Positions 1 through 6,580 are shown, counted from the stretch's first letter. The stretch: 9,485 nt of DNA from Candidatus Gottesmanbacteria bacterium (GCA_016204905.1 JACQJU010000120.1:1-9485); one strand, 5' to 3'. Program-made: numbers and translations. Notes: generated by a model from the letters alone, not told the origin.

Positions 1-26
1 AAATATTTTTGGGGCTTTTTTTAACT

Positions 27-704
27 ATGTTTACAGAAAAAAAATCCAGTACCAATTTACCTTTTTCCTCAACTTTTTCTAGAACTACTTCCAGTTTGCG
101 TGATAGAAGTCTTACCCAAAGATATTTATCTTCTTTTCAAATTGGCAATATAAAAAACAAAGTAACAAAATTTCTTCCTATCATTATTTTAGTCCTTATC
201 GTCTTAGTCTTGCTTTTTTGGGCTAAAAATACTATTCAACCCAATAGTATAGCAAGCGACGATAGGGCCGTTTTGAAAGGACCACGAGCATCAGAAGTAC
301 TCAATAAAGATTTTTCATTTCCGATAAAAGATGAAAAAGGAGCAGAAATTACTAAATTCAAATACAATCTGGAATCAGGAGAACTTCGTGATGAAATTTT
401 AGTCAAAAGTCAACGAGTCGTAGCGGTAAAAGGTAAAATATTTCTTATACTCAATATAAAAATTACCAATCCCTATTCGCAAGCTATCGATGTCAACGCC
501 AAAGATTTTGTACGTCTGGCAGTAAATGCTAATGATCAAGAGAAAATGGCTGCCGATATCCACAGTGACCCCGTGACCGTCCAAGCTATTTCCACTAAAC
601 TTACCAGGTTAGGATTTCCTATCAATGACGGTGACAGAAATTTGACTTTATATGTTGGAGAATTAAAAGGGGATAAGACTAAGATAGATCTCAAACTCCA
701 ATAA
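27..704 (+). CDS. Membrane-anchored DUF4352-like extracytoplasmic protein
   Basis: Predicted 225-residue single-pass membrane protein. The first ~50 residues are Ser/Thr/Arg-rich and probably cytoplasmic. A strongly hydrophobic helix (FLPIIILVLIVLVLLFWA, about residues 49-66) follows, then an exported domain. The C-terminal ~120 residues have the look of a DUF4352-like immunoglobulin fold: a 'GKIFLILNIKITNPYSQAIDV' type strand pair (split here as GKIFLILNIKI and TNPYSQAIDV), then 'DFVRLAV' and a final 'LTLYVGELKG' strand. Such domains occur on surface lipoproteins and envelope proteins, and the ligand is unknown. ATG 27 is preferred; an in-frame TTG at 9 and an open frame to the window edge mean a longer N-terminus cannot be excluded. 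No Shine-Dalgarno is visible. The next gene follows after 52 nt on the same strand. The fold assignment rests on pattern only. Confidence 0.72.
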   Translation: MFTEKKSSTNLPFSSTFSRTTSSLRDRSLTQRYLSSFQIGNIKNKVTKFLPIIILVLIVLVLLFWAKNTIQPNSIASDDRAVLKGPRASEVLNKDFSFPIKDEKGAEITKFKYNLESGELRDEILVKSQRVVAVKGKIFLILNIKITNPYSQAIDVNAKDFVRLAVNANDQEKMAADIHSDPVTVQAISTKLTRLGFPINDGDRNLTLYVGELKGDKTKIDLKLQ

Positions 705-756
705 TAACTATTTATTACCAGGCTATTATCTATATTTAACAAAGCTTATTTATACT

Positions 757-966
757 ATGCAGTCTGATTCCAATATCAAGTTATCTCAATCGCTCATAGA
801 CGAATTAACCCACGCGCTCCATATGATCAAAGGATACGGCAGTATAGAAATTTATGTCCAAGATAGTACGGTCACACAAATTACAGTCAGAAATATTAAA
901 AAGACAAAAGTAAACATAGATAGTAGTTATTCCAATGGAAAAACTACCAGGTTTATACCAAGGTGA
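757..966 (+). CDS. Small DUF2292-family protein
   Basis: A 69-residue protein. The middle, 'LIDELTHALHMIKGYGSIEI' followed by 'YVQDSTVTQITVRNIKKTKV', matches the known DUF2292 pattern: a short helix, then (Y)GSVEI-x-(V/I)-x-(D/H)-G/S-x-V-x-QI and a basic end. DUF2292 proteins are small, widespread and of unknown function; a nucleic-acid or regulatory role is sometimes guessed but not shown here. ATG 757 directly follows TATACT (751-756), and no Shine-Dalgarno is visible. It may be cotranscribed with the DUF4352-like gene 52 nt upstream. The C-terminal ~20 residues (Ser/Asn/Thr/Arg) are outside the family core. Confidence 0.7.
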   Translation: MQSDSNIKLSQSLIDELTHALHMIKGYGSIEIYVQDSTVTQITVRNIKKTKVNIDSSYSNGKTTRFIPR

Positions 967-980
967 GGCTATTTTGGCTA

Positions 981-1010
981 TTGACAACCAATTTAAAAAT
1001 TATTAATAAT
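981..1010 (+). promoter_or_regulatory. Candidate sigma70-type promoter upstream of repeat-protein leader
   Basis: A perfect TTGACA (981-986) is followed after 18 nt by AATAAT (1005-1010), five of six matches to TATAAT. Transcription would start near 1017, giving a ~190-nt leader for the gene at 1206. The surrounding sequence is very AT-rich, so the -10 could be fortuitous. Confidence 0.45.
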
Positions 1011-1032
1011 TTATATAACTGCCCACTTATAC

Positions 1033-1063
1033 TGTCCAATTAGTTTAATCCTGCTTTTATAAT
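1033..1063 (+). promoter_or_regulatory. Candidate second promoter, consensus TATAAT
   Basis: TATAAT at 1058-1063 is exact, with a weak -35 (TGTCCA, 1033-1038, 19-nt spacer). Transcription would begin near 1070, at the first bases of the AGCTGACCGC element. The same -10 to element spacing (7-8 nt) is seen before the oppositely oriented gene 7283-6681, which supports this promoter over the upstream one. Confidence 0.5.
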
Positions 1064-1070
1064 TTAATTT

Positions 1071-1090
1071 AGCTGACCGCTCACGGAGGC
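1071..1090 (+). promoter_or_regulatory. Leader element shared with the gene at 7283-6681 (copy 1)
   Basis: AGCTGACCGCTCACGGAGGC. An 18/20-identical copy lies on the minus strand at 7528-7509, also just downstream of a candidate -10 box. Its last eight bases (ACGGAGGC) form the 5' arm of the terminator-like hairpin at 1083-1130. It could be an RNA element at the transcript 5' end or a DNA operator covering the start point. Confidence 0.6.
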
Positions 1091-1140
1091 TTCTCTACCG
1101 GATTTTTCAATCAGGTATAGAGGCCTCCGTTTTATTTCTT
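1083..1140 (+). terminator. Terminator-like hairpin, possibly a leader attenuator
   Basis: The arm at 1083-1099 (ACGGAGGCTTCTCTACC) pairs with 1114-1130 (GGTATAGAGGCCTCCGT) with two mismatches in 17. It is followed by TTTTATTTCTT, the layout of an intrinsic terminator. It could end transcription from the DUF2292 gene. Because promoter candidates lie between that gene and the hairpin, it may instead sit inside the leader of the gene at 1206 and act as an attenuator. Confidence 0.7.
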
Positions 1141-1158
1141 AGAGCGGAGCAAAGTGCA

Positions 1159-1196
1159 TCCCGCGATCGTGGGATATATAAAATGAGAGGAGGTGA
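1159..1196 (+). promoter_or_regulatory. Palindromic hairpin plus full-length Shine-Dalgarno
   Basis: TCCCGCGATCGTGGGA (1159-1174) is a nearly perfect palindrome with one G-U pair. AGGAGGTGA (1188-1196) is a nine-base match to the anti-Shine-Dalgarno, ending 9 nt before ATG 1206. Most other genes in the window lack any Shine-Dalgarno, so this site fixes the start and suggests high translation. CCTCC at 1124-1128, the 3' arm of the upstream hairpin, is complementary to this site and could compete for it. Confidence 0.65.
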
Positions 1197-1205
1197 AACA
1201 AATTT

Positions 1206-2735
1206 ATGAACAAATTCAAAAGACAATTAATTTCCGTATTTGCAACTGCAGCTGTAATGGCAAATACCATCGCAGTTCCAGTAGCTGTGGCACAGGATGG
1301 AGGAAATACTAACATTGTTATCTCAGGTAATGGAAGCGATGCCAACAGTTCGGTAAACGTTTCCCAAACTACTAATACAGTAGTTGTGCAAAATAATAAT
1401 GCCAATATCACCAATAATGTTGATGCCGATTCTGATACAGGCGGAAACAAAGCCAGTAAAAATACTGGTGGTAACGTCACTATAGATACTGGTGATGCTA
1501 ATACATCTGTCAATGTATCAACTACTGCAAACAGCAATAGTGCAAATGTGACTTGTTGCGCCGGAGCCGGTAACACCAATGTTACCGTTTCAGGTAATGG
1601 AAGTGATTCCAATAACACAGTCAATTTGAATCAAGCCAACAATACAACTGTTTTGCAAAATAATACCGCCAATGTCAAAAATAAAGTAGATGCTGATGCG
1701 GATACTGGTGATAATAAGGCTTACAAAAATACCGGTGGCAACGTCAATATCACCACTGGTGATGCCGATACTGATGTCAATGTCACTAACGAGCTCAATA
1801 GCAACTCAGCCCGGGTTGCCTGTTGTGGATCAGGAAATACCACGGTAAATGTATCAGGTAATGGGGATGATTCCGATAATAGCGTTTGGTTATCTGATTA
1901 CAACAATACTGGTATTCTTCAGAATAATTATGGCCGTATCAAAAACTATATCGATGCTGATGCAGATACTGGCGATAACAAAGCTAAGAAAAATACCGGC
2001 GGAAGTGTCTGGATCAACACTGGCGATGCCAACACATCAGTCGATGTCTCAAACTTGGCCAATGTTAATAGTGCCCAAGTTGGAGGTGGTGATGGTGGCG
2101 GTAAATTGAGTGCCTATATAGTTGGTAATGGTTCAGGTAGTTACAATGATATCTGGCTTGCTCTTGCAAATGATACAAACCTATATCAGAATAACTATCT
2201 TTACCTAAAGAATCACATCGATGCAGATGCCGACACTGGCGATAACAAAGCTAAGAAAAATACCGGCGGCAATGTCACCATAGATACCGGCAATGCAGAT
2301 GTAGATGTAGATGTCAATAATGTAGCCAACTTCAATTTTGCCGATATTGTCTGCTGCGGCGTAACTGATGTTCTGGCCAAGATATGGGCCAATGGGGATG
2401 ATTCTGATAATTATCTCAATGCCTATCTGGCAAACAATCTTTACCCAGTGCAGGATAACTATGGCCGATTTAAGAATAAAGTGGATGCTGATGCTGATAC
2501 TGGTGATAATAAAGTTAAGAAAAACACCGGCGATGTTGGTGGTGATCCATCAATATATACCGGTGAAGCAGATTCTAATGTGGATGTGAATAATACTGGA
2601 GATGTCAACGTGTTTGGCGACAGTCCAGATTTTGATTGGCCCAGCTTTAACTTCCCTTCGTTTGGTGGTTTCAGTCTGAGCATAACATTAGATTGGTCTG
2701 ATTTTCTAGCTTGGTGGAATTCTCAGCAAGGCTAA
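1206..2735 (+). CDS. Secreted five-module Asn/Asp-rich repeat protein
   Basis: A 509-residue exported protein. The signal peptide has a basic start (MNKFKRQ), a hydrophobic core and a likely cleavage at AVA-Q (about 29/30). Five modules follow, starting near residues 41, 130, 218, 307 and 395, a regular 88-89 residue period. Each has GNGSxxN, then strands rich in N/Q/V (for example TVNLNQANNTTVLQNN), then DADADTGDNKAKKNTGG, then a V-x-I-x-TGDA-x-x-x-V-x-V strand. Vicinal Cys-Cys closes modules 1, 2 and 4 (117-118, 206-207, 383-384); module 3 has GGGDGGG instead. The tail (about 472-509) is aromatic and acidic (DFDWPSFNFPSF...DFLAWWN), with no membrane anchor or sorting motif. The alternating polar/aliphatic pattern suggests a beta-solenoid or curlin-like fibre subunit; this is inference. 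Start chosen from the strong Shine-Dalgarno. Function unknown. Confidence 0.9.
   Translation: MNKFKRQLISVFATAAVMANTIAVPVAVAQDGGNTNIVISGNGSDANSSVNVSQTTNTVVVQNNNANITNNVDADSDTGGNKASKNTGGNVTIDTGDANTSVNVSTTANSNSANVTCCAGAGNTNVTVSGNGSDSNNTVNLNQANNTTVLQNNTANVKNKVDADADTGDNKAYKNTGGNVNITTGDADTDVNVTNELNSNSARVACCGSGNTTVNVSGNGDDSDNSVWLSDYNNTGILQNNYGRIKNYIDADADTGDNKAKKNTGGSVWINTGDANTSVDVSNLANVNSAQVGGGDGGGKLSAYIVGNGSGSYNDIWLALANDTNLYQNNYLYLKNHIDADADTGDNKAKKNTGGNVTIDTGNADVDVDVNNVANFNFADIVCCGVTDVLAKIWANGDDSDNYLNAYLANNLYPVQDNYGRFKNKVDADADTGDNKVKKNTGDVGGDPSIYTGEADSNVDVNNTGDVNVFGDSPDFDWPSFNFPSFGGFSLSITLDWSDFLAWWNSQQG
1326..2615 (+). repeat. Five in-frame tandem modules of about 267 bp
   Basis: The five protein modules are encoded by tandem units of 264-267 bp. 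A 35-bp stretch starting ACTGGCGATAACAAAGC is identical at 1968-2002 (module 3) and 2235-2269 (module 4), exactly 267 bp or 89 codons apart. The other modules differ more at DNA level. This points to a recent module duplication or gene conversion between units 3 and 4. Confidence 0.85.
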
Positions 2736-2743
2736 CCAATATG

Positions 2744-2790
2744 TTTGTAGGGTGAGTCCGCTTTCGCACTTATGCGGACCGCCCTACAAA
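2744..2790. repeat. Long intergenic inverted repeat
   Basis: TTTGTAGGGTGAGTCCGC (2744-2761) pairs almost fully with GCGGACCGCCCTACAAA (2774-2790), leaving a 12-nt loop. A third partial arm, CCTACAAA, follows at about 2800-2807. No T-run follows, so it is a poor intrinsic terminator. It resembles a dispersed palindromic (REP/MITE-like) element or an mRNA-stabilising hairpin between the two repeat-protein genes. Confidence 0.6.
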
Positions 2791-2832
2791 CTGAGGGAGC
2801 CTACAAAATAATAAAATTAGATTAATTTGAAA

Positions 2833-5160
2833 ATGAAAATAAAACAGAAGATATTTAAATCACTAGCACTATTAACTATTGTAAGCGTCTTACTGACGCA
2901 AAACTTTGCAGTATTTGCCCAAGATTCCGCATCCGATTCCACTCAAAATACAACATCTTCCAATCAAACCGTAACGGCTGCTGAACAACAAACAATAACT
3001 GCCCCCCAGCAAGAAAGTATTACCGCAACAGAGCAGCAAACTATTGTTGCTCCAACTCAAACTCCAATCTCAGCTCCTGCTCAACCAACCATTGCCGCCT
3101 CACAAACGTATACACGTACTTATAATTCATCAAGAGAAACTCAAAATTCAACCGAGAACACCACCACAAATACAACTACAAATCCTTCCGATCAATCTGG
3201 TTCCTCTGATTCAAACGCCACGCAAACTCAATCATCTGGAAATCAAACCGGAAATCAATCAACTGATGATAAAGTAGGTGATCCAAGTATAAATACTGGT
3301 GATGCCACCAATACTGCCTCGGTTTCCACCGCTGCCAATAGTAATACTTCATCTAGTTTCCTACCTGATGATCAAAACAATGGCGGTAGTGCAGTTATTA
3401 ATTCAAACAATGGTGATGGTTCTACTAATTCAGGATCGGTAGGATTAAGTAATAATTCAACCACCGATCAAAATAACAGCGGATCTGTAGCTAATAATCT
3501 GAATCAGTCTACTGTTACCGGCCAAAATTCAGCTTCACGTAATGTAGGTTCCTCCTCTATTACTACCGGTGAGGCCAACACATCAGGGACAGTAGTCACT
3601 GGCGTCAATACAAATATTGACGGCGTGATGGTGTCTGAATTTAATGTGGTTGATAACCAAGTTGGCGATATTGTTTTATCATTTCCAGCAAATTGTATAA
3701 GCGGATGCACTAGTGGTTCATCAAGCGCTTCAAATATAAATAATGGTGATGGTTCCACCAATGATGCCAATTTACAGACTACAGACAACAATAATAGTTT
3801 CCAAAACAATGATGGTACTATTAATAGTACCCTTACTTTATCTTCAGATTCAGGTACTAATTCCGCTAGCAGAAATACAGCTGGCGATAATTCTATTACT
3901 ACCGGCGATGCCAATGTTGCAGCCAATGTGCTTACATTGGCTAATAATAATCTTTCAGGTAATGTAGTTTATGCGGTAGTAAATATATACGGGGAACTCA
4001 CGGGAGACATTATTTTCCCTGAGGAGGCAATGGCCAGTTGTTGTGGCACATCCTCTCTTACTGCTGCCAATATAAGCAACGGAGATGGGTCTAATAACAC
4101 TGCTACAGCCAATCAAACAACCAATAATACTAGTTCCCAAACCAATGATGCCAATATTCAAAACAACCTGAATCTTTCTGCAACTTCTGGAGATAATGAT
4201 ACTTCCCGAAATACCAATGGCAATTCTTCCATAACAACGGGCAATACCACTGTTGATGCCAATGTCATCAATATCGCCAATTCCAATGTATCTGGCGGTA
4301 ATTGGTGGTTGGTCTTTATATTTGAAGCAGGACAATGGGTAGGCCGTCTTATTGGCGCAGAGGATGGTGCGATCATGGCAGGTTCAGAGGGAACTGTATT
4401 TACTACCGATGCTGATGGTAACGTCGTTGCCAGCAATTCAGGCAATGGTGCAGATTCCCAAAATACAGCCAGTGTCAATCAAGAAAGCAATACTAATGTT
4501 ACCCAGAATAACACAGCCAATATTGTCAACAATATTGACCTTTCCGCCAACACTGGCGGTAACATGGCCAGTAGAAATACAGGAGGGGATTCAACCATAG
4601 TTACAGGCGATGCCAAAGTAATCGCCAATATAGTCAATTTTGTCAATAATAATATTACCGGTGGAGGAAAACTATTTGTCACAGTAGTCAATGTCTTTGG
4701 AGATTGGTTTGGTAACTTTATAGCCCCGGGTAGCCAAAAAGAAAATCAAGCAATAGCTGAAAGTCAAAATAACCAATCAAACAATCATAATGGTGGTACT
4801 CCAGATAATAACTCCAGCTCCAATAATGCATCCACTGCCAATTCTAACTCAAATAATACTAATACTAACTCTTCAGTCCCAGGACAAAATACCAATACTT
4901 CTGTAGCCGGCAATATATTTGGTTCTATTGCCCAAGGTTTATCGACATTTAACTCTGCTAATACAAATACTGATTCCGAAGCTTCTCTTGTAGCCGGCGC
5001 TAGCACCAATGATTTGGGGTCATCTTTATTAAATTCTAAGAATACTAAAGTAAACCAAACTAAGAAATTAACCATCAATCTTGCCTGGTTGCTATTCCTA
5101 ATTCCCTGTGTTATACTCGTAAAAATTCGTAAAAGATATTTCAAAAATCCCTCTGCCTAA
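2833..5160 (+). CDS. Large membrane-anchored repeat-module surface protein
   Basis: A 775-residue protein from ATG 2833; a TTG two codons upstream is less likely, and no Shine-Dalgarno is visible. The signal peptide ends near AVFA-Q (about residue 30). A Gln/Thr/Pro-rich stretch (to ~130) contains repeated (I/V)TAPxQ-like units. A half module (DDKVGDPSINTGDATNT) is followed by four full modules whose NGDGS/NGADS starts lie near residues 194, 305, 417 and 539, so 111-122 residues each. They share TGxNxASRNTxG and S-I-x-TGDA with the other family members but carry an extra hydrophobic insert at the end of each. An Asn/Ser-rich low-complexity linker (about 636-700) leads to a C-terminal transmembrane helix (LTINLAWLLFLIPCVILV) and a basic tail (KIRKRYFK). 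No LPxTG-like motif precedes the helix, so retention is by membrane anchoring rather than sortase. It probably projects from the cell surface. Exact role unknown. Confidence 0.88.
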   Translation: MKIKQKIFKSLALLTIVSVLLTQNFAVFAQDSASDSTQNTTSSNQTVTAAEQQTITAPQQESITATEQQTIVAPTQTPISAPAQPTIAASQTYTRTYNSSRETQNSTENTTTNTTTNPSDQSGSSDSNATQTQSSGNQTGNQSTDDKVGDPSINTGDATNTASVSTAANSNTSSSFLPDDQNNGGSAVINSNNGDGSTNSGSVGLSNNSTTDQNNSGSVANNLNQSTVTGQNSASRNVGSSSITTGEANTSGTVVTGVNTNIDGVMVSEFNVVDNQVGDIVLSFPANCISGCTSGSSSASNINNGDGSTNDANLQTTDNNNSFQNNDGTINSTLTLSSDSGTNSASRNTAGDNSITTGDANVAANVLTLANNNLSGNVVYAVVNIYGELTGDIIFPEEAMASCCGTSSLTAANISNGDGSNNTATANQTTNNTSSQTNDANIQNNLNLSATSGDNDTSRNTNGNSSITTGNTTVDANVINIANSNVSGGNWWLVFIFEAGQWVGRLIGAEDGAIMAGSEGTVFTTDADGNVVASNSGNGADSQNTASVNQESNTNVTQNNTANIVNNIDLSANTGGNMASRNTGGDSTIVTGDAKVIANIVNFVNNNITGGGKLFVTVVNVFGDWFGNFIAPGSQKENQAIAESQNNQSNNHNGGTPDNNSSSNNASTANSNSNNTNTNSSVPGQNTNTSVAGNIFGSIAQGLSTFNSANTNTDSEASLVAGASTNDLGSSLLNSKNTKVNQTKKLTINLAWLLFLIPCVILVKIRKRYFKNPSA
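3406..4730 (+). repeat. Four diverged in-frame modules with hydrophobic inserts
   Basis: Tandem coding units begin near 3412, 3745, 4081 and 4447, at the glycine codons of the NGDGS or NGADS motif, so 333-366 bp each. All contain TG/SG-x-N-x-x-SRN and the I-x-TG core. DNA identity between units is low, so duplication is old compared with units 3 and 4 of the gene at 1206. Confidence 0.8.
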
Positions 5161-5233
5161 AATTTCTGCCAAATTATTTTCTGCCTCTGTCCGCTTATCT
5201 GCCAGTTATAAATATTTATTATTATCTTAAATT

Positions 5234-5827
5234 ATGAAAGGCATACTTACCTCACTTTCACTGCTCTTATTATTTCTAGTTTTTATCAGTACTACTCAAG
5301 CGGTAGAATTTAATGTTTCCGAAAATGGCTCCGGATCAAAAAATAGTATAAATTTCAATCAAAGCGGCAATACGACTGTAAATCAAAATAGTAACGCCAA
5401 CATAAATAACAATATCAATGCCACAGCCAACACCGGCGGAAATGAAGCATCAAATAATACTGGCGGAAATACCACCATCAAAACTGGTGACGCCAGTGTT
5501 AAAGTCAATGTAGATAATAAATTAAATAATAACTCAGCAGTGGTAAATTGCTGCACAACTCCCACCCCCAAGAAACCGACCTCTACACCACCCTCTGGAC
5601 CCACTTCCACACCAAAACCAGGTAATGGAAATGGCAACGGTAACGGAGGAAATGGTGGTGGCGGAAACGGTGGTGCTGGAGTTGGTGGACCGGCAGGAGG
5701 GGGACAAGTACTGGGACTTGCACCTACAGGAGGTGAAAATACGGCTTCTATCTTCTACATACTTGGTGTGCTATGCTTCGCACTAGGAGGCGCCGCCTTA
5801 GGCAGAGGAAAAATCGCCAAGCGCTAA
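5234..5827 (+). CDS. Single-module surface protein with LAPTG sortase signal
   Basis: A 197-residue precursor. The signal peptide ends near TTQA-V (residue 23). One module (about 31-107) shows ENGSGSKNSINFNQSGN, TANTGGNEASNNTGGN, IKTGDAS and a closing NCC. A Pro/Thr/Lys linker (TPTPKKPTSTPP...) and a Gly/Asn-rich stretch (GNGNGNGGNGGGG) span about 108-158. The C-terminus is a classical tripartite sorting signal: LAPTG at residues 162-166, a hydrophobic helix (about 172-190) and a basic tail RGKIAKR. LAPTG fits the LAxTG pattern known for class E sortase substrates. The linker is the type used to cross a cell wall or extend a domain outward. The sortase gene overlaps its 3' end, so it is very probably the cognate substrate. 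No Shine-Dalgarno is visible before ATG 5234; the 73-nt gap upstream holds only AT-rich sequence with several TCTGCC copies. Confidence 0.9.
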   Translation: MKGILTSLSLLLLFLVFISTTQAVEFNVSENGSGSKNSINFNQSGNTTVNQNSNANINNNINATANTGGNEASNNTGGNTTIKTGDASVKVNVDNKLNNNSAVVNCCTTPTPKKPTSTPPSGPTSTPKPGNGNGNGNGGNGGGGNGGAGVGGPAGGGQVLGLAPTGGENTASIFYILGVLCFALGGAALGRGKIAKR

Positions 5828-6525
5828 AGCAGTCCAAAATTCAGCGTCTTTTATATATCTGGAAAAAATCTCTGACTAGAGATTTTTTTCATTGGAAGAA
5901 AAAGTCTAGAAAATTACTTCTTAAAGATTTTAAAAGGTTTGGTATCAATAAATGGTTTCCTAAATATCGCACCAAAATCGGTATTGCCCTCATTTTGGTA
6001 AGTCTTATTTTTTTCTCCTTTCCGACATTCTATAAATCAATAAATCAATATATATCTTTTCGTACTACAAAAGCAGCAAAAGAGCCTATTCGCATCGATT
6101 CTAAGCTTCTAAAGGCCTCTAAGGGCGGAGAAAACCCTGTTAGAATAATCATCCCAGCCCTACTTATTGACTTACCAATTACAGATTCAAAAGTAATAGG
6201 TGGTACTTGGGAAACATCAGAAACTACTGCCTCCTATGGCTTAGGATCAGGTAGTCCCGGTCAAAAAGGCAACACTGTTGTCTTTGCCCACGCTAGAGAA
6301 GGCCTTTTCTTGTCTCTTAAAGACATAAAAAAAGATAACAAGCTGTACCTATTCACCAAAAATAATTGGTATTCTTATCGCGTTAAAGAGATCAAAACTG
6401 TTTATCCTAATGAGATAGAAGTTATTGCCCCAACTGCCGATGAAACTCTGACGCTTTATACCTGTTCCGGCTTCATGGACACTAAACGCCTCATTGTGAT
6501 TGCCAAACCCACTAAATTTAATTAG
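5773..6525 (+). CDS. Sortase (LPXTG-type transpeptidase), class D/E-like
   Basis: A 250-residue membrane-bound cysteine transpeptidase that would cleave sorting signals between Thr and Gly and transfer the protein to an envelope nucleophile. A very basic N-terminal segment (1-68, including MLRTRRRRLRQRKNR) precedes one transmembrane helix (about 69-87). The catalytic domain runs from about 122 to 246: IPALLIDLPI substrate-proximal strand, SPGQKGNTVVFAHAREGLF with catalytic His173, LTLYTCSGF with Cys231, and KRLIVIA with Arg239. Both catalytic motifs are intact. ATG 5773 is the only ATG before the catalytic domain, and no TTG or GTG was found in frame downstream of the upstream stop. The gene therefore overlaps the LAPTG protein gene by 55 nt and probably relies on translational coupling. 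Exact class is uncertain. Confidence 0.92.
   Translation: MLRTRRRRLRQRKNRQALKQSKIQRLLYIWKKSLTRDFFHWKKKSRKLLLKDFKRFGINKWFPKYRTKIGIALILVSLIFFSFPTFYKSINQYISFRTTKAAKEPIRIDSKLLKASKGGENPVRIIIPALLIDLPITDSKVIGGTWETSETTASYGLGSGSPGQKGNTVVFAHAREGLFLSLKDIKKDNKLYLFTKNNWYSYRVKEIKTVYPNEIEVIAPTADETLTLYTCSGFMDTKRLIVIAKPTKFN
5863..5888. terminator. A/T-rich perfect hairpin inside the sortase 5' region
   Basis: AAAAAATCTCT (5863-5873) and AGAGATTTTTT (5878-5888) form a perfect 11-bp stem with a GACT loop, 36 nt after the stop of the LAPTG gene. A-tract, short stem and T-tract resemble a weak bidirectional terminator. Lying within the sortase coding sequence, it could lower sortase mRNA relative to its substrate. 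The stem is poor in G/C, so activity is uncertain. Confidence 0.4.
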
Positions 6526-6580
6526 TAACATTCCACTAACATTCCACCTGTTAGGTGGAACAGATTCGCCACCTGAATGT
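6526..6580. repeat. Short direct and inverted repeats after the sortase gene
   Basis: TAACATTCCAC occurs twice in tandem (6526-6536, 6537-6547). TTCCACCT (6542-6549) and AGGTGGAA (6553-6560) form a perfect 8-bp hairpin with a 3-nt loop. AACATTC and GAATGTT can pair around it. It lies directly upstream of a proper terminator and may be a 3'-end processing or stability structure. Confidence 0.5.

Noticed and set aside
1139..1624. Minus-strand open frame rich in Val/Leu/Thr opposite the repeat gene
   Set aside because: Antisense shadow of the N/T/G-rich repeat codons. Similar Leu/Val/Pro-rich frames occur opposite every module (for example 3504-3926, 4158-4478, 4479-4691, 5383-5637, and 6733-7269 opposite the minus-strand gene), and none has a start signal.
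1420..2520. EF-hand or dockerin calcium loop in DADADTGDNK
   Set aside because: The Asp spacing is similar, but Gly is at position 7 instead of 6 and the final Glu is absent. Metal binding is possible but not a recognised EF-hand.
1326..2615. CRISPR array from the regular spacing
   Set aside because: The repeats are long, in frame, diverged and coding; no short identical repeats with unique spacers exist.
1326..2615. Direct assignment as a curlin (CsgA) protein
   Set aside because: The S/N/Q pattern is reminiscent, but module length (about 89), the Cys pair and the TGD core differ, and no CsgB/G-like partner is seen.
2827..2832. TTG start for the large repeat protein
   Set aside because: ATG 2833 lies two codons later and gives a normal signal peptide; no Shine-Dalgarno favours the TTG.
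5030..5160. Sortase signal at the C-terminus of the large repeat protein
   Set aside because: A helix and basic tail are present, but no LPxTG or LAxTG-like motif precedes them, so a plain membrane anchor is more likely.
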